Assembly: GCA_024803745.1 (NCBI GenBank)
Contig: JANJXV010000043.1
Location: 5,477,518-5,541,517, forward strand
Length of the DNA stretch: 64,000 bases
Direction: 5' to 3'
Origin: Megascapheus bottae
Taxonomy: Eukaryota; Chordata; Mammalia; Rodentia; Geomyidae
Positions within the stretch are counted from its first letter, which is position 1. Every line of letters starts with the position of its first letter. This document shows, one piece after another, positions 20,801 to 31,666 of this stretch. The translations under genes and the position numbers were made by a program. A model generated the notes under the pieces. The model was not told the origin of the DNA and ran no database searches. It was given only the letters and a program-made list of their open reading frames with translations.

Positions 20801-22905
20801 AAAAAGAAGTAAAGGACCTCTAAGATGAAAATTTTAAAAACCTGAAAAAGGAAATTAAAGCTGAATTAAGGGAGTGGAAACCCCCCCCCATGCTCCTAGA
20901 TTGGAAGAACTAACAAAGTGAAAATAGCAATCCTGCCAAGGGTTATCTACAAATTCAATGCAATGCCCATCAATATCCCAATGTCATTCTTTAATGACAT
21001 AGAATAAGCAATCCAAAAATTCATATGGAATAATAAAGGACCCCAAATAGCAAAAGCAATCCTTAGCAGAAAGAACAGCGCTGGAGGAATATCAGTACCA
21101 CGATTCATAGTCTATTACAGAGCTATAGCAATAAAATAACCGCTTGGAGCTGGGCGCTGGAGGCTCATGGTTCTAATCTAGCTACTCAGGAGGCTGAGAT
21201 CTGAGGATTGCAATTCAAAGCCAGCCTGGGCATGGACGTCATAAGTCCATGAGACTCTTATCTCCAATGAAGCACCAGAAAACCGGAAGTGGTGCTGAGA
21301 CTCAAGAGGTAGAGTGCTATCCTTGATCTGAAGAGCTCAGGGACAGCACCCAGGCCAAGAGTTCAAGCCCCATGGACAAAAAAGAAAAACAGCTTGGTAC
21401 TGGCACAAGAACAAGCCTGAAGACCAATGGTCTAGAACTGAAGACCCAGAAATCAACCCAAAGAACTATGGTCACCGAATATTCAATAAGAAGACCAAAA
21501 AAAAGAGAAATAGAATGGAAGAAAGCCTCCTCAACAAATGGTGCTGACACAATTGCTTAAAGCATCTGTAGAAAACTAAAATGGGATCCTTATATTCACC
21601 CTACAGCAGAATAAATTCCACATGGATCAAAGACCTCGAGGTAAAAGCAAACACTCTGAAAACTCTACAGGAAGGAATAGGAGATAAACTAGGGATCCTT
21701 GGCTCAGATCAAAACTTTCTTAATACAGGTCCAGAAATACAACAAATTAAAGAAAGTTTGGACAAATGAGATTTCATTAAACTTCAGTGCTTCTATATGG
21801 CAGAGGACATAGCTAGCAAGATAAACAGAAAACACACAGAGCAAGAGAAGATCTTCACTTAGCCATACAACAGATATAGCTCATAGCTAAAATATACCTA
21901 TGGTTCAAAAACTTAAATATCTCAAAAACAAGTTCTCAAAGAAACAACCATCCCATTAAGAGGTAGCCTAAAGACTTAAAGAGAGACTGCTCTAAAAGAA
22001 AATAAGAATGGCCAATGGACACATGAAAAAATGCTCAACATCTCTGGCCATAAAAGAAATATGTAATAAAATAGAAGAAAATAAAGAAAAGTAGATAGAA
22101 AATTGAGCAATAACTACACTTCTGGTGGGAGTGTAAGCTCATTCAACCACTGTGGAAAGCAATACAGTGGTTCCTTAAAAGACTAAACATAGAGCTCCCA
22201 TGTGACCTAGCAATTCCATTCCTTGGCATTTACCCACTCATCCAGAAACAAGGACATATTAAAGACACTATTTTGCAGCACTGTTTACCATAGCAAAGAC
22301 ATGGAACCAAACCAGATGTCTCTCAGTAGATGATTAAGAAGATGTGGTACTTCTACACAATGGAATTCTATGCTGCCATTAGAAAGAATGACATATCCCC
22401 ATTCACAAGAAAATGGAAAGACTTGGAAAAAAATCATTTTAAGTGAAGTAAGCTAGACCCAAAGGAACATAGGCTCAATGGTTTCCCTCATTTGTAATAA
22501 TCAACACACACCTAGGACTCTCCTAGCAGAGAATTACAAAAGCTCAAAACCTAGGTACATAATGTCATATAGGATGAAGCTAAATGAAAGGAACTCTAGG
22601 ATATGGAAACAAGAGCTTTATCTTATGTGATTGTTGTTCTTAATGTACTTCTCTTCTCTTCTCTTTCGTTGCCCTTTGGTTAATGTCATATTATTACTGT
22701 ATCTGAGTTTGTTACCTGAGATATTGTATATATGTTTATTAGTTTATTTGAAATAGGAAAGGGAAGGGGGAAATAAGTGATTGGATGGGGGTGGGGGAGG
22801 AAAATGGGGACAATCACTGTGGGGATATCACTGTGTGAGAAGTAATGCACCTACTATCTGGCAAATGTAACTGTAACACCTCTATATATTACCCCCAAAA
22901 TAAAA
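20801..22905 (+). mobile_element. LINE-1, 5'-truncated, older subfamily, interrupted by a SINE
   Basis: Starts within ORF2 after the reverse-transcriptase domain (GTAAAGGACCTC...) and runs through the C-terminal region and 3'UTR. It ends with GGCAAATGTAACTGTAAC and an A-rich tail near 22905. Many stops and indels occur. The 3'UTR differs clearly from the other copies, marking an older subfamily. Confidence 0.9.
21148..21384 (+). mobile_element. 7SL/B1-like composite SINE inserted in the LINE-1
   Basis: Well-preserved copy: AGCTGGGCGCTGGAGGCTCA, TCTAGCTACTCAGGAGGCTG, CACCAGAAAACCGGAAGTGG, GGTAGAGTGCTATCCTTGA and A-rich tail. Flanking AAAATAACCGCTTGG and AAAACAGCTTGG look like a target duplication. 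Confidence 0.93.
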
Positions 22906-22915
22906 AATAATAATA

Positions 22916-23100
22916 AGTGCCGGGAGTTTGGCCTACTGGTGGAGTGTTTGCCTAGCATGCCCAAAGACCCAGGTTCAATTCCTAAATATCACATACATAG
23001 TAAAAGCTGGAAGTGGGGCTGTGATTCAAGTGGTAGAGCTCTAGCCTTGAGAAAGCCCAAGGACGGCACTCAGGCCCTGAGTTCATGCCCCAGAACTAGC

Positions 23101-23146
<46 letters not shown>
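22916..23146 (+). mobile_element. Dimeric ID-type SINE with (AAT)n tail
   Basis: ID head and right arm end at about 23100, followed by about 45 bases of (AAT)n. Confidence 0.93.
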
Positions 23147-23173
23147 GAAAATTGAGCAATAAAAAATATAACA

Positions 23174-23359
23174 AGAGGCCAGGAGTTTGGCCTAGTGGTG
23201 GAGTGCTTGCCTAGCATGCACTAAGACCCAGGTTAGATTCCTCAGTACCACATACATAGAAAAAAGCTGGAAGTGGTACTGTGACTCAAGTGGTGGAGCT
23301 CTGTCCTTGAGAAAGCCCAAGGAAAGTGCTCAGGCCCTGAGTTCAAGGCCCAGAACTGG

Positions 23360-23413
<54 letters not shown>
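23174..23413 (+). mobile_element. Dimeric ID-type SINE with (TA)n tail
   Basis: A second ID-type dimer, ending at AGAACTGG near 23360 and followed by about 50 bases of (TA)n. Confidence 0.93.
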
Positions 23414-23414
<1 letters not shown>

Positions 23415-24405
23415 CAGAATTAAGTATGCACACAACTTAAAACTGGCCTAGGGCTCACTTTAGACTATATATCTAAGATTAAGCAGAATAGCAAAAAGAA
23501 AAATAAACTAAGAAGAACAAAAAATATAGGTTCTCCAACTTTTTTTCACAGGGGGGGGAATGTTGTTTCTCCCAATATCAGATATAAAATCGCTTACTGG
23601 AGTCTCTGCTTTTGTGCTGTGATTGGCTGTCCTTGTAAGACAACCGGAATCAGGGTGGGGGCATGGGGGTGGGGAGGAGAGAATTTCTTATTTCACAGGA
23701 GAAGGCCTCTGTGGTATTTGGGCCTACCATTCCTTTTCCATTCTGTAATCTACATGTTACCTCATGGGAACAAAACCGTTTGGAGACTACCAGAAAGACA
23801 ACAGGACAATTTAGTTAATGAAGAGATCTGATTATAATTCACCTATGGAAATGCAAGAAACTTTACATGCATTTCTGACTCCCTTCTCTGATTCCAGTCT
23901 TCATGAAAACTGTAGCCGATCTTCTGAGGAGAAATTGGGGACAAGGGAAAGCTTTGGTGATAACCCAAAGACAGAACGGGGGTGTCCTAGTAAAGAAAGA
24001 TGGAATATAAATTCATGACAAGAGTGAGGTAACAAGAAAAGTGAGTAAGTACCAGGGAAACCCTTGGAATAATGAGATTGGAAAGGGCAGATGCCCACAT
24101 CTGCCGGTGAGGTCCCAGGAATTCAAGGAACTTCTCATCCTTACTAAGCTTATGCTTTGCCAAGCTCTGATTTCCTTTCTTTCTCTCATTTTCTAGAGCC
24201 CAGAACATCTTTCCTCATAAAGTTCATTTCTGGAAACTCTCTAGCTTTCCCCTACTCTTTCGCAAGAATCAGCCTGTGGGTCAGCTTCTCTGTGTCCAAT
24301 TATGCAATCATTAACCACCCACAAAAGATATATTGGACACCAGGTATTGATTAGACTTTATTTTTCAGGTATGTTCACTAAATACTTTGCTGGCATATAT
24401 GATTT
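23414..24405. other. Upstream block of OR duplication unit C; no gene seen
   Basis: From about 23760 it matches units A, B and D (GGGAACAAAACCGTTTGGAG; CTGACTCCCTTCTCTGATTC) but more distantly. No coding signal. Confidence 0.7.
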
Positions 24406-24464
24406 AAGATGTATTGTTTGACCAGGCGGGGTTGGGGGGGGCAAAAAAAAGATGTATTGTTTGA
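24406..24464 (+). mobile_element. 27-base mini-insertion with 16-base target-site duplication
   Basis: AAGATGTATTGTTTGA occurs at 24406-24421 and 24449-24464. Between them lie 27 bases: a CCAGGCGGGG-type G-rich stretch ending in A residues. It looks like a drastically 5'-truncated SINE tail. Confidence 0.75.
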
Positions 24465-24504
24465 TTCCACTTAGTGTCCATAAGAAAATCTACCCCCAAT
24501 GGTT

Positions 24505-24521
24505 TTCTTTCTTTCTTTCTC

Positions 24522-24571
<50 letters not shown>

Positions 24572-24782
24572 TTTCTTTCTTTCTTTCTTTCTTTGCCAGT
24601 CCTGGGACTTGAAGTCAGGACCTGAGCACTGTCCGTGGGCATTTTTCCTCAAGACTAGTGCTCTACCACATGAGCCACAGCCCCACTTGTGGCTTTTCTA
24701 TACATGTGGTACAGAGGAATCAAACCCAGATCTTGTACATGCTAGACAAGCACTCTACCACTAGGCCAAATGCCTAGCCCAT
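24505..24782 (-). mobile_element. Dimeric ID-type SINE, minus strand, with (CTTT)n tail
   Basis: About 90 bases of (CTTT)n at 24505-24594 precede the reverse-complement right arm and ID head. Confidence 0.92.
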
Positions 24783-24813
24783 TATTCATAAGGCTAGTAC
24801 TTAGAGGAATTCT

Positions 24814-24816
<3 letters not shown>

Positions 24817-24863
<47 letters not shown>

Positions 24864-25070
24864 CCTTGAACTCAGTGGCTGTGCCCTGTTCCTGAACTTT
24901 TGTGCTCTAGTATTCTATCTCTGGAACCTCAGCTGTATTTCCAGTTTTGGGGTACTTAATTAGGAATGAGTCTCACAGACTCCAGCTGAGGCTGGCTTTG
25001 ACCCTGATTCTCAGATCTCTGCCTCCTGGGTAACTAAGATGGCAGATGTGAGCCGCTACACCCAACTTCA
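24817..25070 (-). mobile_element. SINE, minus strand, with (GT)n tail
   Basis: (GT)n at 24817-24862, then reverse-complement SINE ending GAGCCGCTACACCCAAC. It corresponds to 13153-13430 and 41975-42240. Confidence 0.82.
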
Positions 25071-26083
25071 GTGACTTATTTTTGCAGTGAATTTTGGTGT
25101 TAACCAACATCCTTATGTTCCGTGGGCTTCCATTCCTGAAGTTGTTGCCAACACACTCTCTTATTGTTCTTCAACAGTTTTGAATGTCTTGTTTGTTTCT
25201 ATTTGGTTTTGTCTAGATCTATATGTTAGGATTGTTATATGGTTGACAAGCTGGTCTGAGTTATCCTGGAAAAGGTGGCACTCAGGCTCATATCAATATC
25301 TTGCACTTGATAGAAAAAGTGGTCTACAAACTAAGCCAAGGCCCCTCCACCTTTTTCTTTTTCCAGGTAGAGTCTTATGCTTCTAGGCTAACTTTGAGCG
25401 ACTATCCTCTAACTTTTGAGTATCTAGGATGATAGGGTTCTGTCACCATGCCTACCATGATCTTAACTTCTTATTACATAGCTGACATTTTCATTTCTTC
25501 TACACTTAGATTGTCACAGGAACCAAATGATATCCACACAATGATAAATAGTGACACAAGAAATCCCCCACAACCCACAAATGCACAGAATTTACCCATG
25601 TAAAGGAAACATTAAGGATATGGAAAAAGAAATCTTTACAATGGGCCTTCTTCACCCTCATTCTCTGATCATCCCATCAACTTCTCAATTCCCCTCCTCT
25701 ACCAGCCCACTGAATACAGAGCACATGCACATTCTCTTCTCTGTGCATAGAAGGTTTTTGAATCCACAGATATTAATAGGTAATTTCTAGAATAGCAATC
25801 TACCAGTATTTTATGCTTCTGAGACCACTAGCAATTACCACTTATCAGAATGTAAATGTATACTATTGTTTATGTCATAAACTATGTGCATATTCTTCTA
25901 ATTGGGTTTTAAATTGCCATTATAACATATGTTGTAAGTTAATTGTACTAATACCAATAAACTAGTGTGAATAAGGAAAAAAAGAATGTTTTTAATCCAT
26001 ATGTGTGGGTTGTACAAAGGGGTTTTGCTTTGGTACTTCAACAGCTTTTATTGTACTCTGAAACCTCACGTGCTCATTGTAGT
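25071..26083. other. Unit C flank with a degraded minus-strand SINE
   Basis: A degraded reverse-complement SINE lies at about 25265-25460. The rest is unrecognised AT-rich DNA without convincing ORFs. Confidence 0.5.
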
Positions 26084-26087
26084 GTGT

Positions 26088-26146
<59 letters not shown>

Positions 26147-26410
26147 GTGTGTATATGTTCATGAATGCTCATATGCACCAGTCCTGAAGCTTGAGCTCAG
26201 GACCTGGATACTGTCTCGGAGCTTTGTTACTCAAGGCTACAGCTCTAACACTAAGGCCACAGCTCCTCCACTTCAGTCTGTTTTAGGGTGGTGCTACAAA
26301 CTGGCGATAAGAATCACACATACTTTTCTAGTCCAGGACGTTTTGGAACTTCAAAACTCAGCTCTCAGCCTCCTGAGTAGCTAGGCATACAGACCACAGG
26401 CACTAAGCTC
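26084..26410 (-). mobile_element. SINE, minus strand, with (GT)n tail
   Basis: (GT)n at 26084-26146, then CCAGTCCTGAAGCTTGAGCTC and the reverse-complement left arm. Confidence 0.82.
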
Positions 26411-26496
26411 ATTGTGGGTTGTTTTATTGGCATAATACTGCTTTCTCCTCTTTTCTATGTTTCTCATATGCTTTTTTTTCTCACTCCCTCATCTTG

Positions 26497-26576
26497 AAAG
26501 AGGTCACCTGGAAAGCATTGGCTGGGAGGAGCCATCCACAGCCAGCCAGACTACATATTGCATTCGAGCCACACAG
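26497..26576 (+). other. Putative 5' non-coding exon of OR unit C (donor at 26577)
   Basis: Diverged version of the block at 5221-5300, ending GAGCCACACAG before GTAACAG. The donor core is kept although much of the rest differs, which favours function. It lies about 1.3 kb before the only intact OR reading frame. A good acceptor (CCCCAG at 27864-27869) lies 17 bases before its ATG. Confidence 0.55.
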
Positions 26577-27440
26577 GTAACAGACTTACCGTGTTGTGTC
26601 GCGAAAACTGTTCAGTCCATCAACACTGCCTGGGTTTAAGACAATATGGCTGATGTCAGCTAGGACCCCCACGTGTTAGGATGTTCCCAGCAAATCTTCA
26701 GATTTAGGAGACAGATGCTTGTTCCATGTTCTATAAACCCCACAGGACGGTTTCATGAGGACACCATTGCATTTCTCTATTCAGGCCTATTAGGTTGTGA
26801 ATATTAGTGCCACATACACAAGTGGTAAAATAACTGTTGAAAGAACTTTCTGAGAGATGAGGTCCCAGGGAAGGAGAGGGAGGATGGATGGGGGGAGGAA
26901 AGGTGGGGAAAAGCACCTACTTGTTCAATGAACAAGTAGGAAGCTAGAACTAGATAAACTTTGGGATGGGGAGAGCTGGGAGAGATGGGGAGAGCAAGGA
27001 AGGAGTGACTTTGATGAACAGGCATTGTGCTCACAAACTAATAGGGTGAATGGAAACCCCTTGGTACAACTACTTAAGGATAAGTTAAAAATATATTTAA
27101 TATTAAAAGAATAACTTTCTGAGGGCTACTAATTAATACAGCTGAATAAATCAATGTCCTTTATGTCACTTAGGAGATAGCTATATAGGCAAACAAATAG
27201 ACAGATAGATAGAGATGATTTGAAATCTAAAAGTGGCTTCTACAAGAACTGTATTTATATAAAAAAATACTTCCATGACAAGTGTCACATCAGAAAATAA
27301 AGATTGTTGCCATTGTAAATAAATAATACATCACTATTACACAGTTGATAGGATGAAAAAATATGGAGGTTATCAAAAGGGGCACATGAAATCACTTTCC
27401 AATATTCTACAAGGTTGTAACAAAATCAATCTCTTTAAAT
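26577..27440 (+). other. Putative intron upstream of OR copy 3
   Basis: The first 500 bases match the other units. The rest is AT-rich with a short ACAGATAG repeat near 27198. No gene. Confidence 0.5.
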
Positions 27441-27690
27441 TTCAAAAGGAAATTAAAGAAAAGCACTGGTGATACACATGTCGTCCAAGCTACTCAAGAC
27501 ACTGAAAACTGAAGACCATGGTTCAAAGACACCCCGGTCAAGAGAAGTCTGTGGGACTCTTACCTTCCATGAGCCACCAAAGAGCTGGAAGTGGGTCTAA
27601 ATTAGCAAAATGCCTTAAGCAAAATAAACTTACGGGCATCACCCAGGCCCTGAGTTAAAAGCCTCAGAAATACCACCAGAAAATAAAGAC
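27441..27690 (+). mobile_element. Degraded composite SINE
   Basis: CAAGCTACTCAAGACACTG, CACCAAAGAGCTGGAAGTGG and CACCCAGGCCCTGAGTT are recognisable. Confidence 0.65.
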
Positions 27691-27886
27691 ATAAAACTCA
27701 AGGAATATAAAACAAAGTATATTTACTCAAATAATATAATGGTAAAATAATTGGCTTTGCACAGCACTCCCGTGCGAAGCAATCAGAGAAAGAAAAAGGC
27801 TTCCCTGGGTGGGCATCAGCACCTGAGCTAGCAGTGGGTATTGATTAAACTTTTGCTTTCTTGCCCCAGGGAGAACAGCCAGGGCT

Positions 27887-28834
27887 ATGACCACACAAAA
27901 CCACACAGGGGAATCACCATTCCTCCTCTTGGGCTTCTCAGACGACCCTCAACCTCAGCCCATGCTCTTTGGGCTCTTCCTGTCCATGTACCTGATCACC
28001 GTGCTCGGAAATCTGCTTATCATCCTGGCCGTCACCTCTGACCCCCACCTCCACACCCCCATGTACTTCTTCCTCTCCAACCTGTCTTTTGTGGACATCT
28101 GTTTTACTATTACTACCATCCCCAAGAATCTGGTGAACATCCAGACCCAGAGGAAAGACATCTCCTACCCAGAGTGCCTCACTCAGGGGTATTTCTTTCT
28201 GGTTTTTGCTCGATTGGATAATTTTCTATTGACCGTGATGGCTTATGACCGCTTTGTGGCCATCTGTCACCCACTGAACTACCCAGTTATCGTGAACACT
28301 CACTTCTGTGGCCTCCTGGTCCTCGTGTCTTGGCTTCTCATTTTCTGCATCTCACTAATCCATGTTTTACTGATGAGGAAATTAACCTTCTCCCCAGGAA
28401 CCACCATCCACCATTTCTTCTGTGAACTAGCTCAGGTTCTCCAGGTGGCCAGCTATGACACCCTCATCAATGACATTTCTATGTATGTGGCTATTGTGCT
28501 GTTCTGTGTGTTTCCTGCCTTAGGAATCTTCTTCTCTTACCGTCAGATCCTCTCCTCTTTAATGAAGATATCCAACATGGCTAGCAAGCACAAAGCCTTC
28601 TCCACCTGTGGCTCTCACCTCTGTGTGGTCTCCTTGTTCTACGGGACAGGACTTGGGGTGTACCTCAGCTCTGCGGTGTCCTCCTCTGCCCACAGAAGCA
28701 AGATGGCTTCAATGATGTACACAGTGGTCACTCCCATGCTAAACCCCTTCATCTACAGCCTGAGGAACCAGGACATGATGGGGGCTCTGGGGAGACTGCC
28801 AGGCAGAGTAGTCTCCTGTCTTGATGGATTGTGA
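27887..28834 (+). CDS. Olfactory receptor, family 7-like, intact (OR copy 3)
   Basis: Complete 315-residue class II odorant GPCR, expected in olfactory sensory neuron cilia coupling to the olfactory G protein. Features: N-glycosylation site N5-H-T; TM1 GN at 41-42; LHTPMYFFL at 55-63; C97 and C179 suited to the extracellular disulfide; [12 protein letters not shown] with DRF at 121-123; KAFSTCGSH at 236-244; [12 protein letters not shown] at 283-294. The length fits the family. The start at 27887 matches all paralogues and is 17 bases after a CCCCAG acceptor, with no coding intron. Compared with the other copies it has unusual residues: N81 (M or I elsewhere), G101 and the 105-110 segment in TM3, H175 (P elsewhere), Y190 (S elsewhere). 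The TM3 changes could alter ligand choice. Ligand unknown. It is the only unbroken OR frame in the window. Confidence 0.95.
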   Translation: MTTQNHTGESPFLLLGFSDDPQPQPMLFGLFLSMYLITVLGNLLIILAVTSDPHLHTPMYFFLSNLSFVDICFTITTIPKNLVNIQTQRKDISYPECLTQGYFFLVFARLDNFLLTVMAYDRFVAICHPLNYPVIVNTHFCGLLVLVSWLLIFCISLIHVLLMRKLTFSPGTTIHHFFCELAQVLQVASYDTLINDISMYVAIVLFCVFPALGIFFSYRQILSSLMKISNMASKHKAFSTCGSHLCVVSLFYGTGLGVYLSSAVSSSAHRSKMASMMYTVVTPMLNPFIYSLRNQDMMGALGRLPGRVVSCLDGL

Positions 28835-29213
28835 ACCACATAACAAAGTATTCCATTGGAAGAGAGAAGACAAATCAGCTTAATTTCAGCATGATCAAAA
28901 TTTTTCCTACATTTTAGGACTCAGTATATATTTTCCATCTAAAAAAGAGATATTAAGTCATGTCTACTCTGCAAAGCCCTATGGCTTTGTTTGTCAATGT
29001 GTGCCATGTCTTACAAAGAATTGTACATGCTAACTTTTTAAAATCTTTTTTCTTTTCAATGTGAATTGTCCTTAATATACCCATTCAGGCATATTAAGGC
29101 ATTTCTAAATTGAACATAGAAAGCACTTTTACAATCCAAACTTACACAGTATCCCCCTAAGGTATCCTCTTCAATGTCAATTCTTCCTCTCAACATTCTG
29201 AACAACTTCTTAT
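28835..29213. other. 3' flank of OR copy 3
   Basis: Aligns with the 3' flanks of copies 1 and 4 and lacks the SINE found in copy 1. Confidence 0.75.
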
Positions 29214-29283
29214 CCTCCTCCTCCTCCTCCTCTTTTTCCTTCTCCTTCTCCTCATCCTCCTCCTTCTCTTACTCCTTCTTCTG
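29214..29283. repeat. Pyrimidine-rich (TCC/TTC)n microsatellite
   Basis: Same position as 8432-8572 and 46578-46696. Confidence 0.93.
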
Positions 29284-29512
29284 TGATAGCCCTGGAAATT
29301 GAATTCATCCCCTGGGTGCTCTCCATTAGCATTGTTGGTCAGGGTATCCCTCTACCATTTGAGACACATCTACACAATCCCCTTTTGGGGAAGCTATTCA
29401 GAGATGGATCTCTCATTGACTTTTGTCTGTGCTGCCTTTAAACCACTATCCTCAGATCTCAGCCTCACATCCTCACAGCTGGGATTACAGATATCAGTCT
29501 CTGCCACCTGGC
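29284..29512 (-). mobile_element. Old SINE, minus strand
   Basis: Paralogue of 8573-8780 and 46697-46915. Confidence 0.75.
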
Positions 29513-30329
29513 AAGATGAATTTTATTTTTGACTTCGCAGAACTGGAATAAACACATACAAGAATCCAAGTAGAATTCCTACACTTTCTGAACAGCAATT
29601 ATGGCCATACATATGAGATTTTAAGTCAAGAGTTTTATTTTTTTCTATGTTTTTTTTACTAATTTCTCTTTCCCACTCAGGTATAAACTTGTTTCCATGG
29701 TAACTGTATAGGTGACATCCATGCCAACAGTGTCTGAGGATGCCTGTTTCTTCTCAGCCTCACCAGAACTAGTTATAGATTTCCTTCATGATTGATATAA
29801 CACAAAATCAGTGTTTTATTGATTTGCTCACCGTGTGTAGCTAAAGAGGTTCAATATTTCTTCATGGATTTCTTCATAGCCAATTTTACCTCTCTTAAAG
29901 ACTGTGTTAACAATCCTTTACTTCACGGTAAAGTCAATTTAATTGTGAATACTTAATATTTGGTGTGGAATATCTGAGAGGCTTTCCTTCTCTCCTGGGA
30001 CTGGGGCTCTTTGAAAGTGAATATCCACAAAGCACTTCTCTCATTCTCATCAGCATTTCCTGTGCTCTGAATAAAGTTTCAATTTATTGAAATCCCTTTT
30101 GTCAATTTTTCCTCCTATTTAATAAAATATTACAAAACTTTCCAAAAAGTGCTAGTCTTGGCAATATCTCTCCTTACATTCTCTATGATTTCCTGTTTAA
30201 ATTGAGCTTCAGATCTTACAGGCTGAGATGTGAGGATGGCTCTTCAAAACCAGGTTGGGCAGGAAAGTCTGTGACACTCTTATCTCTACCCATAAAACTG
30301 CTGGAAGTAAATGGGGCAACCTGTGCTTA
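29513..30329. other. Duplicated distal flank with candidate AATAAA and LTR-like block
   Basis: AATAAA at 29547-29552. The LTR-like block (see 931-1362) is at about 29931-30329, here without the intervening SINE. No gene. Confidence 0.6.
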
Positions 30330-30530
30330 CACCTGAATTCTGGCTACTTGGGAGCCATGCATCTGAGGATCACAGATCAAACCCAGCCTGGACATGGAAG
30401 TCCATCAGACTCTTACCTCCAATTAACCACCAGAAAACTAAAAGTGGTGCTGTGGCTCAAACAAGGAGAGTGTTAGCCTTGAGAATTCAGAGATAGCGCC
30501 CATACTTATAGTTCAAGGCCCACAACAGTG
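30330..30530 (+). mobile_element. 7SL/B1-like composite SINE
   Basis: Paralogue of 1363-1550, without the long microsatellite tail. Confidence 0.85.
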
Positions 30531-30741
30531 AGGGGGGAGGTGAGCCCTCACTTGTAAGGGAACAACAAACAATGAGAAACCTGGAAGGTCCAAAGATCTA
30601 GATTAGACAGGAGCTTGCATTCACCCCTGTCACTCAGCAGAGCAATCCATCAAGAGAAAGAAAAAGCTGCATCCAAATTTGAAAAACAAATCTCAGAATG
30701 TCACTGTGTGTATAGGATATGACCTCCACGAAAGGAACACC

Positions 30742-30967
30742 AAAAATCAGTTCTGATGCAACTAACTCAAGCCTGAACCCCCAGCTACTCCACAGGCTGA
30801 GATCTGAGGATGGAAGCTCACAGTCATCCTGGGCGGGAAGTCCTCCAAGACCTTATTTGCAGTTAAATAGGAACAGGTGAGAAGTAGAGTCATGGTAAAA
30901 GTGGCACCAACCTTGAGCACAAAAGGTTGGAGAGAATTCCAAACCCTGAATTCCAGGCCAGGAAACA

Positions 30968-30998
<31 letters not shown>

Positions 30999-31020
30999 CA
31001 CACACACTCACACATACACA
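30742..31020 (+). mobile_element. Diverged composite SINE with (CA)n tail
   Basis: Paralogue of 1900-2195, with (CA)n at 30968-31020. Confidence 0.85.
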
Positions 31021-31093
31021 ATATCCGTCTTTCAATAGGATCATAAGGTGATCATATGTTCCTGTTTTATTTGGGGGTGTTCATTTCTTTTCC

Positions 31094-31094
<1 letters not shown>

Positions 31095-31139
<45 letters not shown>

Positions 31140-31360
31140 GCTCCTGGAGCTTGAACTCAGAGCCTGGGCATTGTCCCTGACTTTTTTTGCTCAAGGAAAC
31201 TGCTCTACTACTCGAGCCACAGCTCCATTCTGGCTTTTAATGGTTCGTAGACGATAAGACTCTCACAAACTTTTCTACCACAGCTGGATTCGAACTCAAA
31301 ATCCTCACATCACAGCCCCCTAATTAACAAGGACTATAGGCCTAAGGCAGCAGCACCCAA
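31095..31360 (-). mobile_element. SINE, minus strand, with (GT)n tail
   Basis: Paralogue of 2271-2582, tail-to-tail with the preceding SINE. Confidence 0.85.
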
Positions 31361-31389
31361 CTAATATTGTTTGCTTTTTTCTTTTTCCT

Positions 31390-31622
31390 TTTGCTTTTAT
31401 GTCACTCATTGGACTTGAACTCTGGGCCTGGGTGCTCTCCCTGAGCTCTTCAACTCAAGTCTACTACCCTACTACTTGAGCCACAGCCCCACTTCCAGTT
31501 TTCTGGTGGTAAATTGGAGATAAGAGTCTTAAGTACTTTAGTGCCCAGACAGGCTTTGCACCAAGGTCCTCAGATCTCAGCCTCCTGAGTAGCTAGGATT
31601 ACAGGAGTGAGACATCATGCCC
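31390..31622 (-). mobile_element. 7SL/B1-like composite SINE, minus strand
   Basis: Paralogue of 2625-2855 and 11190-11400. Confidence 0.87.
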
Positions 31623-31666
31623 GGTGGTGTTTTCTAAGCTGACTTCATAGAAATCCAGCAATTGGG

